Positions 59,779-64,000 of a stretch of 64,000 bases of DNA are shown piece by piece (the stretch's first letter is position 1; every line of letters begins with the position of its first letter). The translations under genes and the position numbers were made by a program. The notes below the pieces were generated by a model. That model made no database searches. It had not been told where the DNA came from and saw only the letters and a program-made list of their open reading frames with translations. The stretch lies in NCBI GenBank assembly GCA_031398055.1, contig JANNMS010000263.1:1-64000 (forward strand), given 5' to 3'. Source of the DNA: M3007 sp031398055 (GTDB taxonomy: Bacteria > Bacteroidota > Bacteroidia > Chitinophagales > Saprospiraceae).

Positions 59779-62700
59779 TTGAACTCAAAAATCATCATCC
59801 GCGCGAGCCTCTTTTTATGCCTCGCAACCATCCTCACCTTTTGCAAATCAACCAAAACTAAACCAACCACCATGCTTTCTGGCGATTACCAAACCGATTG
59901 GGCGCGTGTCGACACCCTCGAAATACAGGGCTTGCCGCAGTCCGCGCTCGAAATTGTTGAAAAAATTTACACCGCCGCAAAACGCGACGGCAAACCCGAA
60001 CAAGTCCTCAAAACCTTGATTTTCAAATCAAAATACATTTCCCAGCGCGAGGAAGACGGTTTTGAAAAGGCAATTTCGATGCTCGAAAATGAACTTTCCG
60101 GCCTGCCGATGGCCGAAAACGCCATTTTACATTCGATGCTCGGCGAACTTTATGGCCAATATTTACAGCAACGCGGCTGGCAAATCCGCCAACGCACGCC
60201 TCTCGCCTCAGGCGAGACCGGCGATATTTTAACTTGGACGGCCGCCGACATCGAAAATCAAGCGTTTCAACATTATCTAAAATCGGTTGAAAATGAAAAT
60301 GCGCTGCTCGCCGTGCCCATTTCAAATTACAAAGAAATCACGCTGCCCGGCCTCGGCGACACTTTGACCGCGCCGCTCCGCCCCACCCTTTTCGATTTTT
60401 TGGCGCACCGAGCGCTTGATTTTGCCGGAAACCCGGCCAATTATTTGACCGAACCGGAGTACAAATTTGAACTTTCGCAGCCCGTCGCGTTCGCCCCGGC
60501 GGCGGAATTTGTCGCCGCAAAATTTGAAACCGAGGATAAAACTTCCCGCAAATTTTTGGCCGTCCAACTTTTCCAACGCGTCCTGAAAACGCATTTAAAT
60601 GATGCCGACATTTCAAATTTGGTCGTCGCGGATTTGCAGCGTTTGAAATTTTCATATCAAAATTCGACGCTCGAAAACAAGCAGGAACTGTTCAAAAATG
60701 CCCTCGAAAACCTGCGAAAAAAAGCCGCCGCCCACCCGTCCGATGGCGGAGTCAACCCGGACAAAAATAAATTTTCGCAAGTGCACGACCTCGAACGTGG
60801 TGCCGGGCACCCGTCCGAGGCCGAGGTCGTCTTCGAATTGGCCTCGCTCCTTGTCCAAACTGCCGAACCCGACGACCCGAAAAAACAACTGCCCGCCGCT
60901 GCAAAAATTTGCCGTGAGGCGATTGCAAAATACCCCAAATCGTTCGGGGCAAAACAGTGCGAAACCTTGCTTTTGCAAATCACCCGCCCCGATTTGAGCA
61001 TTCAAATTGAGAATAATTTGCTACCCGAACAGCCCGGTTTGACGAACGTGAATTTTAAAAATTTGAAAAAAATCTGGGCAAAAGTGGTCGCTTTTGACCT
61101 GCGCGATGCCAACCCAGAAAATCGGTACGAGCCTGATTTTCAGAAAAAATTGATTCAAAAACTCAACGAGCAACCAGCCGCCGGGCTGCGCGAGTGGAAT
61201 TTTCAAACCGAAGAAGATTTCCGCTCGCACCGCACCGAAATCAGTTTTGGTGGCATGCCGCTCGGAAATTACGTTTTGTTAGTCTCTGAAAATCAACAGT
61301 TTAACCCTGAAAATGGGCGTGTTTGCTTGGCGGATTTTACCGTGACGAATATCTCCGTTTTGAAATTTCAAAATCAAGGAACTGAAAATTTCATCGCCGC
61401 GCACCGCAAAACCGGCCAACCGATGCCGGGCGTTCACCTCGAATTTTTCAAAAATAATTGGGGCAGCGGCCGCCTGAATTTTGACAAAATCGGCGAAGCA
61501 AACACCGACCAAAACGGCCTGGCGAAGTTCGATTTTCCAAAAAACGAATATTATCAAATTGAAATCCGTGCGAGTTTCGACCGCGACACGGCTTGGGTTG
61601 GCAGCAGCACGACGGGCTATTCCGAGGACAATTCGCCGGGTCGCCGCGAGGTCAAAATTTTCACCGACCGCGCGATTTACCGCCCCGGCCAGCTCGTGTA
61701 TTTCAAAGGTATCGCGCTGAGTTTTGACAAAAAAAATGTGCCGAGCATCGTCAAAAATGAAAAACTGGACTTCATTTTTAAAGATGCAAATTATCAGGAA
61801 AAAGGACGCATCACGTTGACAACCAACGAGTTCGGGACTTGCAACGGCGTTTTCACCGCGCCGTCGGGCGGGCTGACCGGCCAAATGCAAATCGAAGTGG
61901 AGAACTTGGGAAGTACTTCATTTTCCGTCGAAGAATACAAACGGCCCAAATTCGAGGTCGTTTTTGAACAGCCAAAAGAGTCGTTCAAACTTGGCCAAAA
62001 AGTGAAAATCAGCGGCACGGCCAAAAATTTTGCAGGCTCTTCGGTCGGCGACGCGGCGGTCAAATTTGTGGTCAATCGCGAGGCACATTTCCCATTTTGG
62101 GGCTGGGGCGGCTGGGGTTTCAAAAGTTTTTTCCCGCGGACGAACAACCGCCAAATTGCCAGCGGAACGATAAAAACCGACGCGGACGGACGTTTTGAAA
62201 TCGAATTTTTGGCCGAACCGGACGTGGCAATTGACAAAAAATTGAAGCCAAATTTTGGTTTTTCGGTCACGGCGGACGTGACGGATTCGAACGGCGAGAC
62301 TCAAACTGGCTCGAAAACCATCGAAATTGGCTACGTTTCGTTGCTCGTTGATTTGAAATTGCCGGACGAAATCGAACTCGATAGCCTGCGGAACGTGCCT
62401 TTGAAAATTACCAATTTGGCGGGCGAGCCGCAAAAAGTCTCCGGGCAAATTTTGCTGACGCGGCTCGTCGAACCGGGCAAAATTTTTCAAAAAAGATACT
62501 GGGACGAACCTGAAATTTGGACAATTCCGGAGGCAGATTTTCGCCGGGACTTCCCAAATTTTGCATTTAAAAATGAAGAAAACCCGGAAAAATGGGGAAG
62601 ACAAGATTTTGTAAATTCAATAAATTTCGAAACCAAAAATTCAGGTTCGGAGAAATCCGAAATTGATTTGAACCTCGGAAAAACGCAGCCCGGCTGGTAC

Positions 62701-64000
62701 GAAATGAAGTTGAAAACCCGCGACCCGTTCGGCGAAGAAATTGAAATCAAAAAGATTTTCCGGGTTTGGGATTCAAAAAAACCGGAGACGAAATTTCAGC
62801 AACCTAATTTTTATTTGACCAAAAAAACGGCGCAGCCTGGCGACGCCGCAAGTTTCAAAGTTGGCTCGGCTACGGGCGCGACGTACTTTTTTGTTTTGCA
62901 AAATAATTTGGACAACCAATTGAAAACCAATTGGATAGAAGCAAAACCGACGAAGGATTGGCCTTTGAAAATTACTGAAAATGACAAAGGCAATATCGGT
63001 TTTGAATGGTTTGCGGTGCGCGAAAACCGCCTGTTTTCGGGCAGCGAAACCCTCGAAATTCCGTGGTCAGAAAAAGAATTGACACTCAGTTTTGAAACTT
63101 TCCGGGACAAATTATTGCCGGGGCAGGACGAAACTTGGCGCATCAAAATCACTGGAAATAAAAAAGAAAAAGTCGCCGCCGAACTCGTCGCAACGATGTA
63201 CGATGCCTCGCTCGAACAATTTCGGCAGCACGATGTGCAAAGAATTTTCTTTCCGACTTTTTCAAATTATTCTGCACAATTTCAATCTGACGATATTTTT
63301 GGAATTTCGCAGGGGCAGACGCATTTGTTTAAAAATGAAGAATTTGGGCGGGGCGGCGAGCGCAATTTTCGGGCATTGAATTGGTTTGAATTTTATTTTG
63401 GAAGAAGAATGTATGCCATGGCTCGTCAAAAAAACCACAATGCACCGATGGATGCGCAGTCGGAACAGTTGGAAATGGCAGCCGCACCGATGGCTGATAG
63501 CAATTATGCAGCGGGTGGAAATGTGGCAAGTACAGACTTAAAAATGGACGCGGGGAACATTTTACCATCTGCCCCAACTCCAAAACCTGCGCCGCCCGCG
63601 CTGCGGAAAAATTTGAAAGAAACGGTCTTCTTTTTCCCCGATTTGCGGACGGACAAAGACGGAAACGTGGTGTTGAATTTCAAAATGAACGAGGCATTGA
63701 CACGGTGGAAATTTTTGGCATTTGCCCACACGACAGATTTAAAAACTGGAATTTTGAAACGCGAGGTTGTAACACAAAAGGATTTGATGATTTTGGCAAA
63801 TCCACCACGTTTTTTGCGAGAGGGCGACGAGGTCGAATTTTCGGCCAAAATTTCAAATTTGTCGGGCAAGGAAATTTCAGGAAAAGCGGTGCTGAATTTG
63901 GTGGATGCCGTTTCCGAAAAAGCGGTGAACTCGGATTTTTCACTTTCTGAAAATGCAAAAACGATCAATTTCAAAGTCGCCGCGGGGCGTTCGGAAGCCA
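59779..64000 (+). CDS. alpha-2-macroglobulin-type (MG-domain) lipoprotein, partial
   Basis: An open frame of more than 1400 codons that runs off the window. A TTG at 59779 is the likely start, giving the lipoprotein signal ...LFLCLATILTFC with Cys about residue 22; the first ATG (59869) would lose it. After a helical region of about 400 residues come macroglobulin domains, with the hallmark FTDRAIYRPGQLVYFKGIAL, RPKFEV, and EALTRWKFLAFAHTTDLKTG. Large A2M-like lipoproteins of this phylum are proposed to trap proteases or act in envelope defence. A CTCGCCTCAGGCGAG palindrome lies in frame at about 60208. Confidence 0.88.
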   Translation, partial: MNSKIIIRASLFLCLATILTFCKSTKTKPTTMLSGDYQTDWARVDTLEIQGLPQSALEIVEKIYTAAKRDGKPEQVLKTLIFKSKYISQREEDGFEKAISMLENELSGLPMAENAILHSMLGELYGQYLQQRGWQIRQRTPLASGETGDILTWTAADIENQAFQHYLKSVENENALLAVPISNYKEITLPGLGDTLTAPLRPTLFDFLAHRALDFAGNPANYLTEPEYKFELSQPVAFAPAAEFVAAKFETEDKTSRKFLAVQLFQRVLKTHLNDADISNLVVADLQRLKFSYQNSTLENKQELFKNALENLRKKAAAHPSDGGVNPDKNKFSQVHDLERGAGHPSEAEVVFELASLLVQTAEPDDPKKQLPAAAKICREAIAKYPKSFGAKQCETLLLQITRPDLSIQIENNLLPEQPGLTNVNFKNLKKIWAKVVAFDLRDANPENRYEPDFQKKLIQKLNEQPAAGLREWNFQTEEDFRSHRTEISFGGMPLGNYVLLVSENQQFNPENGRVCLADFTVTNISVLKFQNQGTENFIAAHRKTGQPMPGVHLEFFKNNWGSGRLNFDKIGEANTDQNGLAKFDFPKNEYYQIEIRASFDRDTAWVGSSTTGYSEDNSPGRREVKIFTDRAIYRPGQLVYFKGIALSFDKKNVPSIVKNEKLDFIFKDANYQEKGRITLTTNEFGTCNGVFTAPSGGLTGQMQIEVENLGSTSFSVEEYKRPKFEVVFEQPKESFKLGQKVKISGTAKNFAGSSVGDAAVKFVVNREAHFPFWGWGGWGFKSFFPRTNNRQIASGTIKTDADGRFEIEFLAEPDVAIDKKLKPNFGFSVTADVTDSNGETQTGSKTIEIGYVSLLVDLKLPDEIELDSLRNVPLKITNLAGEPQKVSGQILLTRLVEPGKIFQKRYWDEPEIWTIPEADFRRDFPNFAFKNEENPEKWGRQDFVNSINFETKNSGSEKSEIDLNLGKTQPGWYEMKLKTRDPFGEEIEIKKIFRVWDSKKPETKFQQPNFYLTKKTAQPGDAASFKVGSATGATYFFVLQNNLDNQLKTNWIEAKPTKDWPLKITENDKGNIGFEWFAVRENRLFSGSETLEIPWSEKELTLSFETFRDKLLPGQDETWRIKITGNKKEKVAAELVATMYDASLEQFRQHDVQRIFFPTFSNYSAQFQSDDIFGISQGQTHLFKNEEFGRGGERNFRALNWFEFYFGRRMYAMARQKNHNAPMDAQSEQLEMAAAPMADSNYAAGGNVASTDLKMDAGNILPSAPTPKPAPPALRKNLKETVFFFPDLRTDKDGNVVLNFKMNEALTRWKFLAFAHTTDLKTGILKREVVTQKDLMILANPPRFLREGDEVEFSAKISNLSGKEISGKAVLNLVDAVSEKAVNSDFSLSENAKTINFKVAAGRSEA

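Overview
The window looks like chromosomal DNA of a Bacteroidota member, probably close to the Saprospiria/Chitinophagia; the exact class is inferred, not shown. Supporting signs are type IX secretion (T9SS) C-terminal sorting domains of both styles, a giant SprB-repeat surface protein, an atpD-atpC pair detached from the other ATP synthase genes, a short epsilon subunit, many lipoproteins, starts without clear Shine-Dalgarno sites, and futalosine-pathway menaquinone synthesis (MqnC). No transposase, phage gene, tRNA or CRISPR array was recognised.

Layout. 1-440: 3' end of 23S rRNA, 5S rRNA and a terminator. 438-16577: housekeeping and envelope genes (coaX, a FadL-like barrel protein, ftsY, a LytTR response regulator, two T9SS-exported proteins, an MltD-type lytic transglycosylase). 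16981-24919 (minus): a hydroxycinnamate (ferulate/coumarate) catabolic cluster with beta-keto hydrolase, dehydrogenase, CoA ligase, hydratase and MFS transporter, headed by a DUF3237 lipoprotein, a truncated FAH-family gene and an HTH protein. 25324-28725: two secreted proteins, then atpD and atpC. 28816-29781: a lone paaA. 30191-36787: a 2198-residue surface protein. 36816-41399 (minus): a TolC/HlyD/ABC trio whose ABC ATPase motifs are degenerate. 41471-48163 (minus): a complete tryptophan operon, trpE-G-D-C-(FB)-A, with a TrpF-TrpB fusion and, upstream of trpE, a 21-codon leader peptide with tandem Trp codons followed by a strong terminator, i.e. an apparent ribosome-mediated attenuator. 49374-51524: a FIST sensor and histidine kinase pair. 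51577-58675: paaY, a Gfo/Idh/MocA oxidoreductase, mqnC, a four-helix-bundle gene, an agmatine-deiminase family gene, an Lrp regulator, glutamate dehydrogenase and a CcmD-like protein. 59779-end: a truncated alpha-2-macroglobulin-type lipoprotein.

The most unusual structural theme is a scattered set of intergenic inverted repeats built from locally repeated 5-12-nt words. Each site uses different words, but the architecture is the same. They occur between convergent, divergent and co-directional genes, sometimes inside operons, and in several places they supply the first or last codons of proteins. One such pair of arms encloses a four-helix-bundle (23S rRNA IVS/bAvd-like) gene, and the far arm has become the N-terminus of the next gene. 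A second, shorter palindrome (CGCCTCAGGCG core) lies in frame inside three unrelated proteins.
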